DNA of 64,000 nucleotides from Paramoeba atlantica (taxonomy: Eukaryota > Discosea). The translations under genes and the position numbers were made by a program. Positions 46,081 through 55,189 of this stretch are shown here, piece by piece. The first letter of the stretch is position 1. Every line of letters starts with the position of its first letter. The notes below the pieces were generated by a model. That model saw nothing but the letters and a program-made list of their open reading frames with translations, had not been told where the DNA came from and ran no database searches. The stretch covers positions 124,001 to 188,000 of the forward strand of contig CDRNVI010000012.1 in assembly GCA_977017575.1 (NCBI GenBank). The letters run 5' to 3'.

Positions 46081-47675
46081 GCTGCCAAGAATTAAATTTT
46101 AGAAATCGGAGCTGGAGATCCACATCATACATCAAGTCACCATTTTTTATTCCACTGTATCCAACTACACGCCGTTTATGGCGAAAATTGTGAAAAAAAC
46201 TCCCAGAAATAATCAGTGTGAAATAAACAAACGCATGATTTTTCAGGTAATTTACCAAGAGCCAAATAAAAAGATTGAAGTTCTGCTCTCTCAGTTGTCT
46301 TAACTTCTAGCGGTATTGAGAATCTAATTGGTGCTTTTTTCGGAGGTATGACCACAATCCCTGCACCACTGCGAATTTCTTGAGATTTTATCATACTCTT
46401 TATAAAAAGTGGGGAAGGTTTCTTCTGATTCTTCAATAAATTGAAAATCATGTAGGTCCTTAAGCTTTTTCGCTTTCGAAAATGCTGTTTTCCATTTTGG
46501 TGTCCCAGATTTTACGTAACTTATAGATGGTTCCAAGTTTTCCAGAAGTTGCTCTTATCTTTAATGCAAGCCTCGCTTGGAGAAGGTAATCTTGCATTAC
46601 TACGTGCTTTCCACTGAATTAATTCGCAGAAGTCGGAGGAATGACGAATCATATGCCCCATGAGTTTTGCCCGTTGTACCTTATGTGTTGTAGAAAACTT
46701 TGCAGTATTAATATAGAGATTATAGAGGGAGATTGAGCTCCAAGCGAGCATAGTAGCTTTCGTAACTGTTTTGCCCGTTTTGTATAACATTTTCTCCCCC
46801 CTGGGTTGAGTAGCGGCGAATTTAGATCTCCACTAATGATTCTACCATACTATCATCGTCATACCATGCATCGAATAAGTCTTCGTCAAAACTTTGTTGC
46901 GTCGATTTGTTAGCTTTCGTAGGTGAATAGACGTTGTAAATCCAAATCAAATCATTCCGGATTGCTCCGGATGGTCGCTGGCAAGCCAGACCCTTCCCAG
47001 ACAGATTTGGAAGTTCCGAGGCCGACGTCCTCCACCAGTTTCCGCTTTTCCAAGGCGGCACCAAAGTGCTGTTGCCAACACGCTGCGTCGACGAACTGTA
47101 CGTCAACACGGCTTACCCAAGATGTTTAAGCCGGGTAAGGGAGCTGGTTCCCTGAGGGGGGGTCCGGGACGGTCCTCCGAGTACTGGGCCTAGTCGGTTA
47201 TCAGCCCAGCCTCTTAGAGTGAGGCCGCCGGGGGTATTGCGATGAGCGGGTTTGAACTCGCCGTCTGAGCACCATGTGCTTCAAACTTTGAATTCTTGCC
47301 ACTCCTCCACCTCCGACGTTGTAAATGCAGGCTTTCGTTTCACCTAGAATGAAGTGTCCACTCATAATGCGATCGCTAATCATCTGAACAGATAGAGGTT
47401 TAGTGCTCAAAAATGCCATGCCATTGTACCCGTTGATTCCACTCATCAGGTGAAGTGAGATTCCGTTTAAAAAGAGCTGCCTATGTAAAATAGAATCCTT
47501 ATCATCAAATTGTAACCTTGTTTCCTGAAGCGCCATGAGGTCAACATGTTGACTCTTCATGAAACCTGCCACTTGATATCGTCTAATCGACTTCCGAAGC
47601 GTTAAAATATCAGTCGCTTTGACTTTCAAGGTGTCCACGTTTAGGGTACTTATCGTAAAACCCCCTCTCCTAGCC
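46081..47675 (-). mobile_element. LINE-3: relative of LINE-1, internally deleted and interrupted by a SINE
   Basis: From 47,675 downward the peptides FTISTLNVDTLKVKATD, MALQETRLQF and NGYNGMAFLS mark the endonuclease start. Coding resumes left of a SINE-B insertion (46,942-47,314) with YNVYSPTKANKSTQQSF and FDAWYDDDS, then reaches SGDLNSPLL. The rest of the endonuclease and nearly all RT are deleted near 46,800, where sequence jumps to the post-RT linker (LMGHMIRHSS). RNase H remnants follow (RSGAGIVVIPP, TTERAELQSFYLAL, FHTDYFWEFF) in several frames down to about 46,080. Confidence 0.85.
46942..47314 (-). mobile_element. SINE-B inserted in LINE-3, with 12-bp target-site duplications
   Basis: The 12-mer GACGTTGTAAAT occurs at 46,930-46,941 and again at 47,315-47,326, exactly flanking an inverted SINE-B of 373 bp. 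This defines the family's ends: 5' GGAGGTGGAGGAGTGGCAAG, 3' GGAATGATTTGATTTGG. The hairpin CCGGAGCAATCCGG is at 46,957-46,970. The insertion splits the endonuclease codons IYNV / YNVYSP of LINE-3, so the SINE is the younger of the two. Confidence 0.93.
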
Positions 47676-47688
47676 GAGCTGAACCACG

Positions 47689-47782
47689 TTCCAGCGCAGC
47701 CGCTAAATTGCGAGCTGCTTACGCAAAGGAGGACACGGCCTGCACGATGAAACGGGGTTGGGCGCCCGTCCTGGTAGCTACG
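47689..47782 (+). mobile_element. SINE-A 3' body fragment
   Basis: CCAGCGCAGCCGCTAAATTG, CGAGCTGCTTACGCAAAGGA and CCCGTCCTGGTAGCTAC match the body of SINE-A at 12,686-12,783. The tRNA-like head is absent. It is followed by another copy of the small repeat seen at 7.1 kb (47,821-47,890). Confidence 0.75.
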
Positions 47783-48059
47783 GTTGGGTGGCCGTTCTCG
47801 GGCCGCAAGGCTTCGAGTGCAAGGGCAATGAAGGTCGGTGGCCTTACTCTACGCTAAGGTTTGGCGCTGAAGATACCTCCGTGTCTTCTTCTTCGTTTTA
47901 GGTGTTTGCGTAGAGTTTTGGAAGTATTCAGGTTGGGTTACGAAGTAGGGTGTTTTCATGAATATTGTCGCTAGTAGAGCTTCGACGGTCGCATGCGCTC
48001 TCCCGAAGAATCTCGGCGGGGTGCTAATATTCCCGCTAATAACCACGAAGCAGGGATTC
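47783..48059. other. Unassigned repeat-rich spacer
   Basis: Contains GGGCAATGAAGGTC and TTGGCGCTGAAGATACCTCC, a relative of 7,089-7,150. The rest, to the LINE fragment, has no recognised gene. A minus-strand open stretch of 84 codons here lacks any recognisable domain. Confidence 0.35.
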
Positions 48060-48310
48060 ACCTCTATCTTGTACATTGATGTGGAAAAAAGAATGTGACA
48101 CAATCCCAGGAGAAGCTATATGGGTAGTGTTACAAAATATGAACATAGGCGATCTTTTACTTGCAAGCCCAAAAGCGATATACGCGGAAACTACTGCAGA
48201 AGTGAAACTAGATGACTGCCCAGAAAGCGAAAAGTTCGAAATTAACAACGGTGTTAAACAAGGCTGTCCGCTAAGCTGCGTCATTTTTTTGATGATAAGG
48301 ATGTGGATAG
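48060..48310 (+). mobile_element. RT fragment of a different non-LTR family (LINE-4)
   Basis: The peptides YIDVEK, then ECDTIPGEAIW, ASPKAIYAETTAEVKL and INNGVKQGCPLSCVIF match the RT core of another LINE type: catalytic-Asp block, then QGCPLS instead of the QGDVLAPYLF of the local LINEs. A frameshift lies between the first two. Only about 250 bp survive, abutting a fragment of the local LINE family at 48,310-48,330. Confidence 0.75.
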
Positions 48311-48329
48311 AAATCCACAGCAGGTGCGC

Positions 48330-49197
48330 AAGCCATTCTAAATGAGGAAATCGTAAGAGGGCAGCGTGAGAAAGGGATTGCAGTCGGATTTATCGATTTT
48401 GCTCGAGCTTTCCCCTCCGTTTCTTTCGTCGCCATTCGCGCCAGCCTCCGTGCCTTTCACGTTGTACAACGGCTAGTAAGGGTTATCATGACGGACTGAG
48501 AGGAGTTGTACGAACTCCCTTTGGTATGACAAATGAATTTCCTATTCGAACGGGAATTCTACAGGGCGACGTCCTTGCGCCTTATCTTTTTGTCCTTGTT
48601 TTAGACCGCATTCTCTATCAGGCTTTAGATCGCAATGCAAGTGGTATTCTCATGAGAAGCGAGGGGGCTAGGAGTCGTGGTATTAAGGGATTCCGGGTGT
48701 CAGACGTTGACTACGCAGACGATGTGGCTCTTGTGTCCTCATCTGCGGAGGGTTTGTTGGGTATGGTGGAATCAACAGCACGGGAAGCAGCACCTGCAAA
48801 CTTGCGCCTTGCCGTAGGAGAATCTAAGACCGCGTGGATGACTTTTGGGAAACCTTCAGGCGCAGATCTTAGTCTTAGCTCAAATTATTGTGGCGCACTT
48901 CCAAAGGTACCCAAGTACAGACATCTTGGCAACCTCCAAGGAGGACAGGGAACCATGAAAGATAGGCTGAGGTTGGCATGGGCAGCTTTTACAAAGCTTC
49001 GGGCCCCACTTAAACCTTCTACAGAGCTTAGGTTGTTTGATGCTCTCGTGTACCCGGTTCTAAACTTTTGCTCGGGGGCTCTATCGGTTCCTCTAAAGAC
49101 GCTACGGTGCATTGACGTACAGGTAAACGTCGTGCGGAGAACGGCATGCAATACCGGTCGGTTGGACGAATTCCAAAAGTCATCCACGCGGTCTTAG
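48330..49197 (+). mobile_element. RT fragment of the intact-LINE family (LINE-5)
   Basis: Encodes GIAVGFIDFARAFPSVSF, then after a break TNEFPIRTGILQGDVLAPYL, DVDYADDVAL, ANLRLAVGESKTAWMTFGK and TACNTGRLDEF, closely parallel to the intact LINE at 50 kb. It lacks the endonuclease and RNase H. At 49,170-49,203 the sequence switches to an inverted copy of its own 48,816-48,850, and LINE similarity stops. Confidence 0.87.
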
Positions 49198-49203
49198 ATT
49201 CTC

Positions 49204-49417
49204 CCCCGCGGTCTCTTCTTCTCTCATTACTCAGCAAACGTCGCCGCTTTTTTTAGATGCACTCCGATATTATGAAACCTGCGTTAATTTTTAACGTTCC
49301 GCATAGTCTCAGCACGCGAATGAGGTAATCTATTTATCTTGTTTAGTGAGGGAACTTCGTGTCGACGAAGATCAATCGGTTCATTTGAAATCTGAGATTA
49401 CCACTGATGATCTTACA
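49204..49417. other. Unassigned spacer
   Basis: No gene, known repeat or motif is recognised between the inverted LINE piece and the next SINE. Confidence 0.3.
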
Positions 49418-49800
49418 GGCGGAGTGGCAAGAATTCAAAGTTTGAAGCACATGGTGCTCAGACGGCGAGTTCAAACCCGCTCATCGCAATATTCCCGGCG
49501 GCCTCACTCTAAGAGGCTGGGCTGATAACCGACTAGGCCCAGTATTCGGAGGACCGTCCCGGACCCTCCCCTCAGGGAACCAGCTCCCTTACCCGGCTTA
49601 CGCCTCTTGGGTAAGCCGTGTTGACGTACAGTTCGTCGACGCAGCGTGTTGGCAACAGCACTTTGGTGCCGCCTTGGAAAAGCGGAAACTGGTAGAGGAC
49701 GTCGGCATCGGAACTTCCAAATCTGTCTGTGAAGGGTCTGGCTTGCCAGCGACCATCCGGAGCAATCCGGAATGATTTGGATGATGATGATTTTGGTCAC
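49418..49800 (+). mobile_element. SINE-B copy with GAT-rich tail
   Basis: Consensus A box GGCGGAGTGGCAAG, B-box region GAGTTCAAACCCGCTC, hairpin CCGGAGCAATCCGG at 49,757-49,770 and a tail ATTTGGATGATGATGATTTTGG. This copy shows the short-unit tail best. Target duplication not identified. Confidence 0.87.
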
Positions 49801-50019
49801 CATCCTCCTTTCTGAGAACGGGCAGCCTGTGCCCCCCTTGCCTGGGTAGAGTTTCACCTTTTTATGAAGTAGGCTTTATGCGAGCCTTTATCTATGATGG
49901 CAAGAAAATAACTTGCAAGGAGATAAAGATACTTTACTATACTATTTTGGCTGCGCCCAACGACACCTACCTCCCCTAGTTTTGTGTCACCCAATCCTAT
50001 CCTATCCTATCCTATAAGA

Positions 50020-50033
50020 CCGATTTGCATCGG
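50020..50033 (-). other. LINE-2 3' hairpin with GCAA loop
   Basis: On the minus strand CCGAT-GCAA-ATCGG forms a 5-bp stem with a GNRA-type loop, starting right after the stop codon and 5 bases before the TAGGA tail. The truncated sister at 7,782-7,795 keeps the stem with a TCAA loop. Reverse transcriptases of several LINE clades recognise a 3' stem-loop of their own RNA; that role is inferred here. Confidence 0.65.
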
Positions 50034-53000
50034 TTAAGAACACATCCGTTTTTGTCGTCGCTTCGACGTCTTTCTCTCAGGTGAATTCGCCCTTTCATGC
50101 TCCTTGTCCGCTGAACCGGGCGTGGTACGTCTTTCATGCAACTTTGTATTTTTGGCATCACATTCCTCAGGCAAACACTCTTTCTTTTCAGGAGAATCCA
50201 CTCCAGTCTCTACAGGTGGCGAGGTACCCTTTTTGGAGAGAGGATCACCTTCTGCAATCTTGAAGTAATCCCGTCTTTTCCCTAATGGCTTAGGTATTTG
50301 GCCACAGTGTTTCCGAGGACGATTCATGGTTTGAACGGTTTCTGAGCTAACCCTTTGAGCTTCTGAGGCACTTGTCGCAGTCTTTCTCCTCTTTATTTCT
50401 GAGGCTGGGACTATTTTTCTCGACCCTGCAAGCGCCAAGGTGTCTGCCTTCTCATTGTAAATGTTCCCGTTGTGGGATTTCACTTTGCACACGTAACACC
50501 TTTTATCCATCGATTGGAGCGTTCGAATTTCCCGATCCAATTTCTCAAGGATACCCCCATTCGGTAGATTGTTATACCCAATGATTCGCCGTCGTAGACG
50601 AGTATGATGGAAGAAATTCCATACATAGAACGAATCGGTGTGTATGACAACTGTTTGAGCCTCATTAGGTATCCTTTCCAGCGCTTCCCTCAGCGATTCA
50701 ACCTCAGCTCTCTCAGCTGAGCCAGCATCCAATGCTATGGAATAGTATTTGTCTTCTGTTCCACTCATTCTCAGAACTATTCCCGCACCGGATCTTTGTT
50801 CCTTGGACCCCCGCAACTGCCGAACAGAGCCATCAATATACATATGAACCTCACCCTCACTCATGGGGAACGGATCCGAGCCTTCCTCCACAAATTGTAG
50901 CTCATAAGAGCTTTTGCTTTTGACCGCTTGAGTGTGTTTAGTTTTCCACCTTGGAGACCTTAATACCTCATACATCGGAAGTGGTTCAAGTTTCTGCCTG
51001 AGCTCATCGCATAGCTTTTGCCAGTGTAGCCGATCCTGCGAGTAAACAAGCGCCTGCTCCAGAGTGACCCCTAGATCATTAAAACTTGCTTCGCTAGGAG
51101 AAATATTTCTTGTTTTTTCCGTGCTATTCCATTGAACGAGCTCGCGAAACGTAGAGGAGTGCCTGAGCATGTGGCCAACGATTTTCGCACGGGCAACACG
51201 ATGCACGGTCGAAAATCGAGGCGTACCACAATACAAGGACTCTAATGGGTAGCAGTGTCCGAAATCGTCAAGCTTTGCTGAGTTACAAGCGAATCTCCTC
51301 ATCATATTTATCTCAACCTCCGTTTTTCGAAGCATTTTGTTAGAAAGAGAAAGACAGGCTGCACCAAACGTTAAAATAGGGTAGACCAAGCAGTCAAACA
51401 GGCGTATTTTCGTGGCAGCACTCAGAGGAGAAGCCCAAATTCCACTGAGTTTACGAAATGCTGCCCATGTGAGCCTTAGCCTGTCCTTGATGGGGGATGA
51501 TGCTGTAGCATCTTGAAGATGACCAAGATGCCGGTAGGAATCCACAAGAGGAATCTTGCCAAGCGATCCTGCTCGAAGTTCTCGCGTCCCCCCCGGAACT
51601 TTCCCAAAGGCCATCCACGCAGTCTTGGTTTTCCCCACGGCAATCCTCAGATTAGCTGGTTTTGCCTCATTTGCCGTAGCTTCGATCATTTGCGATATTT
51701 CATGTTTCGTGGAAGCTAAAAGTGCTATGTCGTCTGCGTAGTCGATGTCCTTTAGTCTAAATTCTTGAATTCCCCTGCTTTTCGTCCCGCTGCTCCTTAG
51801 AAGAATCCCGAGCGGCTTGTTATCGAGTGCTTTGTTGAGAATCCTATCGATTACAAGCACAAAGAGATAAGGAGCAAGCACGTCCCCTTGAAGAATTCCT
51901 GTTTCAATGGGAAAAGAATCCGTATTTCCGTATGGTGTGCGGACTATTCCTTTTAAATTCGAGTACAAGGACATTACCATCCTAGTAAGCGCGGGTCCGA
52001 CATGAAAGGCATTCAATGCAGCACGGATAGCATGAAACGATACCGAGGGAAATGCTTTTGCGAAGTCCATGAATGCCACTGCAATGCCTTTCTTTCCCCT
52101 GGTCGCACGAACTCTTGCATCATTCAAAATGATTTGCGCCCCTGTCGTGGACCTTTCTGGCCGAAAACCAAATTGACTGTCGCGAAGGAGCGGCTCGATG
52201 GATGGTCTGATTCTTTTCAGGATCATTGCATTCATCAATTTAACCGCACTGTTCACGAGACAGATTGGCCGCCAATTCGCTATTTGTGTCAGGTCGCCTT
52301 TTTTTGGAATAGGCACCTGAAGGACAATTTTCCAGGACGCAGGCGAAACCCCTGTTCGATGAACCTCGTTTATAATATGTAATAAGGATTTTCTCAGCTC
52401 AGCATGCTCTGTGATCATTCTGAGTGCCTCCGCCGGAATTTGGTCTATTCCAGGTGCCTTGTTGCGCGCTAGTCTACTGATGCCGTCCTCGAGCTCTTCT
52501 GCAGTGAAACTTTCATCGTTGATTGGTACTTTCGGGCTGACTACTTTGTCAAATTTTATATCTTTATCTCCGCGATCATCGGACCCCATACGAGCAAAGA
52601 AATCTTTAACAATGTTAAGAGTTTCCCTTGTCGACGAGGTCTCGATGCAAAGAGTCTCCCTGTACAAACCGCAAATTCTACGTAGCGTACGCCACGGATT
52701 AGAACGGTTTCGCCGCAGACCTGCTTCAATTTCGGCGCATTCCTGCCCAATCTGCGCCTCAATTTCTTCTCCGTGCTCTTTTAGCACTTCCTTGAAGTGG
52801 TCCGGTTTTCGACTCTGAAGAAATAAGTCGCGAAACCCTGAGATGCGCGGTGTTTCTGTACCCGGTGGTGTGTTTTCTGTCCCTGTAGGCGCGTTGGTCG
52901 TTTTTGGGGTTCGGTCCTTTTTTGAGAGTCTTTTCGCTGTATGTACCATATTTTCCGATAAGTGTTCCCATGTGATCTCTTCCTCTTTCTTCGCCATTTC

Positions 53001-54623
53001 CCACACTGCTTGCTGGAAGGATGCCTTCTTCTCTTCATCTCCAAGTCTTGGCCAGGGTACCTTGCTTTGCCCCCCTGTACCTTTAGAACGCCACTTGATT
53101 TTCACATCCGCCATAACGACGCAGTGTACTGTAGGCACTGGCGCCTTGAGTACTTTGTGCCTCCTAATGCTGGAGGCAAAGCGCTCACTGACCATGATGT
53201 GGTCAAGCTGTCTCCGCACCTTGTTGTCCCCACGCCTTTTGCTACCTCCCTTGTTGCCGACCTCCCCTTTTACGTGCATGCACTCGCAGGCCTTGTCCCC
53301 ATTTTCCTCTCCTTCCCTTCCCCTCTTCACCATACCGTTGTTATCCGTCCCCTCTGGCTCTGATCCTTTCCTTCCCATTTCCACCTTTCCTTCTTCCCCC
53401 TTCTGCCCCACCTTCTCTGCTCCTACGTTGCGACGGTCCTTTGTCTCCGCCCTCCTGCCCGGCAACTCGCATGTCCATTTCCTCTTGCTCGGGCAGAGGG
53501 TGTGTGCTGACTTACAGCCAATGGAGCACAAGAGGCCTTTCAGCTGAGAGACCGCTGGGGGATCCATGCTCGGATTTGTCACGAGCGTTATCGGTGCATT
53601 GAAATCCCCCATGACCAATAAAGGTCTTCGTTTCCGTTCAGCCTTGACCTCACGACACGCCTTGTCCAAGTCACCCAGAAATGCCGCATGAACGGCTTCT
53701 GAGGAGTCCCGTATTGGGGCATAGACATTGAACAAAGTGCCGGTCCCCTCCTCCAGGGGATACTCAGCTCCCATCACCCTGTTGCTCACCATCCAAACCT
53801 TCCGAAACGCATGCCGGCTCACTATGGCCATGCCATTATATGAATCGCGTGCGGCGGCCGACTGCAAATACAGGTGAAACCTCTCCCCTAGGTTTTCAAC
53901 CTGCCTGTAGAGGATTCCATCCTCATGGCCTTCCTTCGAGAAATTGTATCTGGTCTCCTGTAGGCACATGACACCAACCCCCCTTACCTGCATGAAAGCA
54001 AGCACCTCGTTCAAACGGGTGCATCTTCGAAGAGAGAATTCATCTTCCCCCTCGAGTTTTAACGTCGTAACGTTAAGCGTTGCAACGGTTGTGTCCTCCT
54101 TCACAGCGGAACCTTTGAGGTTCTCCGAATCTCGTTGGGCGTATGTGCCACGCGACGCCCAGTGTGACCGAGGGCGGTGACGGGAGCTCCTTCGTTTTGC
54201 CCTTGCCGGGTTACTCACCTGCACCGCGCAGAGCACGACACCTGTATTCGGTAACGGGGGAAAGGGGAGAGTCGTGTGCGGCCTCGCCACGTACCGAACA
54301 CGAAATGTACCGGCCAAAGGTTCACCTCGAGTTACCGAGGATCCCCCCTGAGTATGCCAGCCTACGCTTTTAAGATAAGCCGGCCCCTCACACACGACCT
54401 CGCCCTCCCAAACAAACAAAGTCTCGCAACAGTTGTGTCTCCACGCGACGCGAAGATGAGCCCCAACGCGGACAAACTTACACAGCTCCCGCACCGCCCT
54501 CTGGCGGAGTTTAGCAGGCCCCTCTCGCTCGGGTGAACGAAAGATGACCCCCCGACCACGCTTGGTCCGTGTAAGGGTTTCAAAAACCTCTGTCCCCTTA
54601 CACGTGCCGGAAGCATCCGCCAT
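50034..54623 (-). CDS. LINE-2 polyprotein: APE endonuclease, reverse transcriptase, RNase H
   Basis: 1,529 codons from an ATG at 54,623 with no break. Residues 1-175 form an unassigned basic N-terminus. The endonuclease runs from about 178 to 505 (TLNVTTLKL, CLQETRYNF, YNGMAIVSRH, VMGDFNAP, LDHIMVSERF), with a Lys/Glu-rich insert of about 90 residues before LDHIMVS. The RT spans about 720-1,080: NKAPGIDQIPAEALRM, NWRPICLVNSAVKLMNAMI, FGFRPERSTTGAQ, FMDFAKAFPSVSF, ILQGDVLAPYLFVLV and YADD at residues 962-965. A linker and RNase H follow (about 1,255-1,395): MYIDGSV, AERAEVESL, IHTDSFYVW, NEKADTLA. A basic tail ends the protein. All catalytic residues I can check are present, so it may be competent; expression is unknown. 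Confidence 0.93.
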   Translation of the reverse strand: MADASGTCKGTEVFETLTRTKRGRGVIFRSPEREGPAKLRQRAVRELCKFVRVGAHLRVAWRHNCCETLFVWEGEVVCEGPAYLKSVGWHTQGGSSVTRGEPLAGTFRVRYVARPHTTLPFPPLPNTGVVLCAVQVSNPARAKRRSSRHRPRSHWASRGTYAQRDSENLKGSAVKEDTTVATLNVTTLKLEGEDEFSLRRCTRLNEVLAFMQVRGVGVMCLQETRYNFSKEGHEDGILYRQVENLGERFHLYLQSAAARDSYNGMAIVSRHAFRKVWMVSNRVMGAEYPLEEGTGTLFNVYAPIRDSSEAVHAAFLGDLDKACREVKAERKRRPLLVMGDFNAPITLVTNPSMDPPAVSQLKGLLCSIGCKSAHTLCPSKRKWTCELPGRRAETKDRRNVGAEKVGQKGEEGKVEMGRKGSEPEGTDNNGMVKRGREGEENGDKACECMHVKGEVGNKGGSKRRGDNKVRRQLDHIMVSERFASSIRRHKVLKAPVPTVHCVVMADVKIKWRSKGTGGQSKVPWPRLGDEEKKASFQQAVWEMAKKEEEITWEHLSENMVHTAKRLSKKDRTPKTTNAPTGTENTPPGTETPRISGFRDLFLQSRKPDHFKEVLKEHGEEIEAQIGQECAEIEAGLRRNRSNPWRTLRRICGLYRETLCIETSSTRETLNIVKDFFARMGSDDRGDKDIKFDKVVSPKVPINDESFTAEELEDGISRLARNKAPGIDQIPAEALRMITEHAELRKSLLHIINEVHRTGVSPASWKIVLQVPIPKKGDLTQIANWRPICLVNSAVKLMNAMILKRIRPSIEPLLRDSQFGFRPERSTTGAQIILNDARVRATRGKKGIAVAFMDFAKAFPSVSFHAIRAALNAFHVGPALTRMVMSLYSNLKGIVRTPYGNTDSFPIETGILQGDVLAPYLFVLVIDRILNKALDNKPLGILLRSSGTKSRGIQEFRLKDIDYADDIALLASTKHEISQMIEATANEAKPANLRIAVGKTKTAWMAFGKVPGGTRELRAGSLGKIPLVDSYRHLGHLQDATASSPIKDRLRLTWAAFRKLSGIWASPLSAATKIRLFDCLVYPILTFGAACLSLSNKMLRKTEVEINMMRRFACNSAKLDDFGHCYPLESLYCGTPRFSTVHRVARAKIVGHMLRHSSTFRELVQWNSTEKTRNISPSEASFNDLGVTLEQALVYSQDRLHWQKLCDELRQKLEPLPMYEVLRSPRWKTKHTQAVKSKSSYELQFVEEGSDPFPMSEGEVHMYIDGSVRQLRGSKEQRSGAGIVLRMSGTEDKYYSIALDAGSAERAEVESLREALERIPNEAQTVVIHTDSFYVWNFFHHTRLRRRIIGYNNLPNGGILEKLDREIRTLQSMDKRCYVCKVKSHNGNIYNEKADTLALAGSRKIVPASEIKRRKTATSASEAQRVSSETVQTMNRPRKHCGQIPKPLGKRRDYFKIAEGDPLSKKGTSPPVETGVDSPEKKECLPEECDAKNTKLHERRTTPGSADKEHERANSPERKTSKRRQKRMCS

Positions 54624-54639
54624 GTTTTTATAATTAGAT

Positions 54640-54948
54640 TACAAAAAACGATGGTCTTACAAAAAACGATGGTCTTACAAAAAACGATGGTCTTACAAAA
54701 AACGATGGTCTTACAAAAAACGATGGTCTTACAAAAAACGATGGTCTTACAAAAAACGATGGTCTTACAAAAAACGATGGTCTTACAAAAAACGATGGTC
54801 TTACAAAAAACGATGGTCTTACAAAAAACGATGGTCTTACAAAAAACGATGGTCTTACAAAAAACGATGGTCTTACAAAAAACGATGGTCTTACAAAAAA
54901 CGATGGTCTTACAAAAAACGATGGTCTTACAAAAAACGATGGTCACCC
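54640..54948. repeat. 18-bp minisatellite, about 17 copies
   Basis: ACGATGGTCTTACAAAAA is repeated about 17 times without visible change directly upstream of the LINE-2 start codon. The right edge fades into related sequence (AAAAAACGATGTGTCACCC at 54,980). Because 18 is a multiple of three, both strands read as long repetitive open frames that are not genes. It may be a LINE promoter array or a minisatellite already present at the target. Confidence 0.92.
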
Positions 54949-54950
54949 AA

Positions 54951-55189
54951 TGAAACGATGTGTCACCCAAATGAAACCCCAAAAAACGATGTGTCACCCA
55001 ATGAACGCCACCCCCCTAGTTATTTGTCACACACCCGCCCCCGTACTTATTTGTCACTTTTCTCCAAAAAGGGGTGACAAATAAGTAAGGGGGGTATAGT
55101 AGAATACCATTTTTGGGATAGTTTCTCTTCGAAAATTGAGAGAAGGGGGGAAGGTAAACATTTCTCATTATCGTACATGACTTCCGGCT
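54951..55189. other. Repetitive flank
   Basis: Contains variants of GTGTCACCCAATGA and the pair TTATTTGTCAC near 55,020 and 55,050, the second also inverted (GTGACAAATAAGTA, 55,075). No gene is supported. Confidence 0.4.

Larger units (their letters stand above)
49991..54950 (-). mobile_element. LINE-2: structurally complete non-LTR retrotransposon
   Basis: A single uninterrupted 1,529-codon gene, a very short 3' UTR and a short-unit tail. After the stop codon (50,034-50,036) comes a hairpin CCGATGCAAATCGG (50,020-50,033), then TCTTA and about four TAGGA units. TTGGGTGAC follows the tail, and the same nonamer stands just upstream of the 18-bp minisatellite (about 54,943-54,952). If these are the target-site duplications, the minisatellite is inside the element as its 5' UTR. 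The flanks are themselves repetitive (GTGTCACCCAAT recurs), so this border is tentative. Confidence 0.85.

Noticed and set aside
52843-53547. 234-codon plus-strand open frame
   Set aside because: Antisense shadow of the LINE-2 endonuclease.
54640-54948. CRISPR array
   Set aside because: The units are directly adjacent without spacers and the genome is eukaryotic; this is a minisatellite.
54651-54953. Open frames of 100 and 211 codons made of MVLQKT or IVFCKT repeats
   Set aside because: They are translations of the 18-bp minisatellite, whose unit is a multiple of three, so every frame without a stop stays open. No codon or domain evidence.
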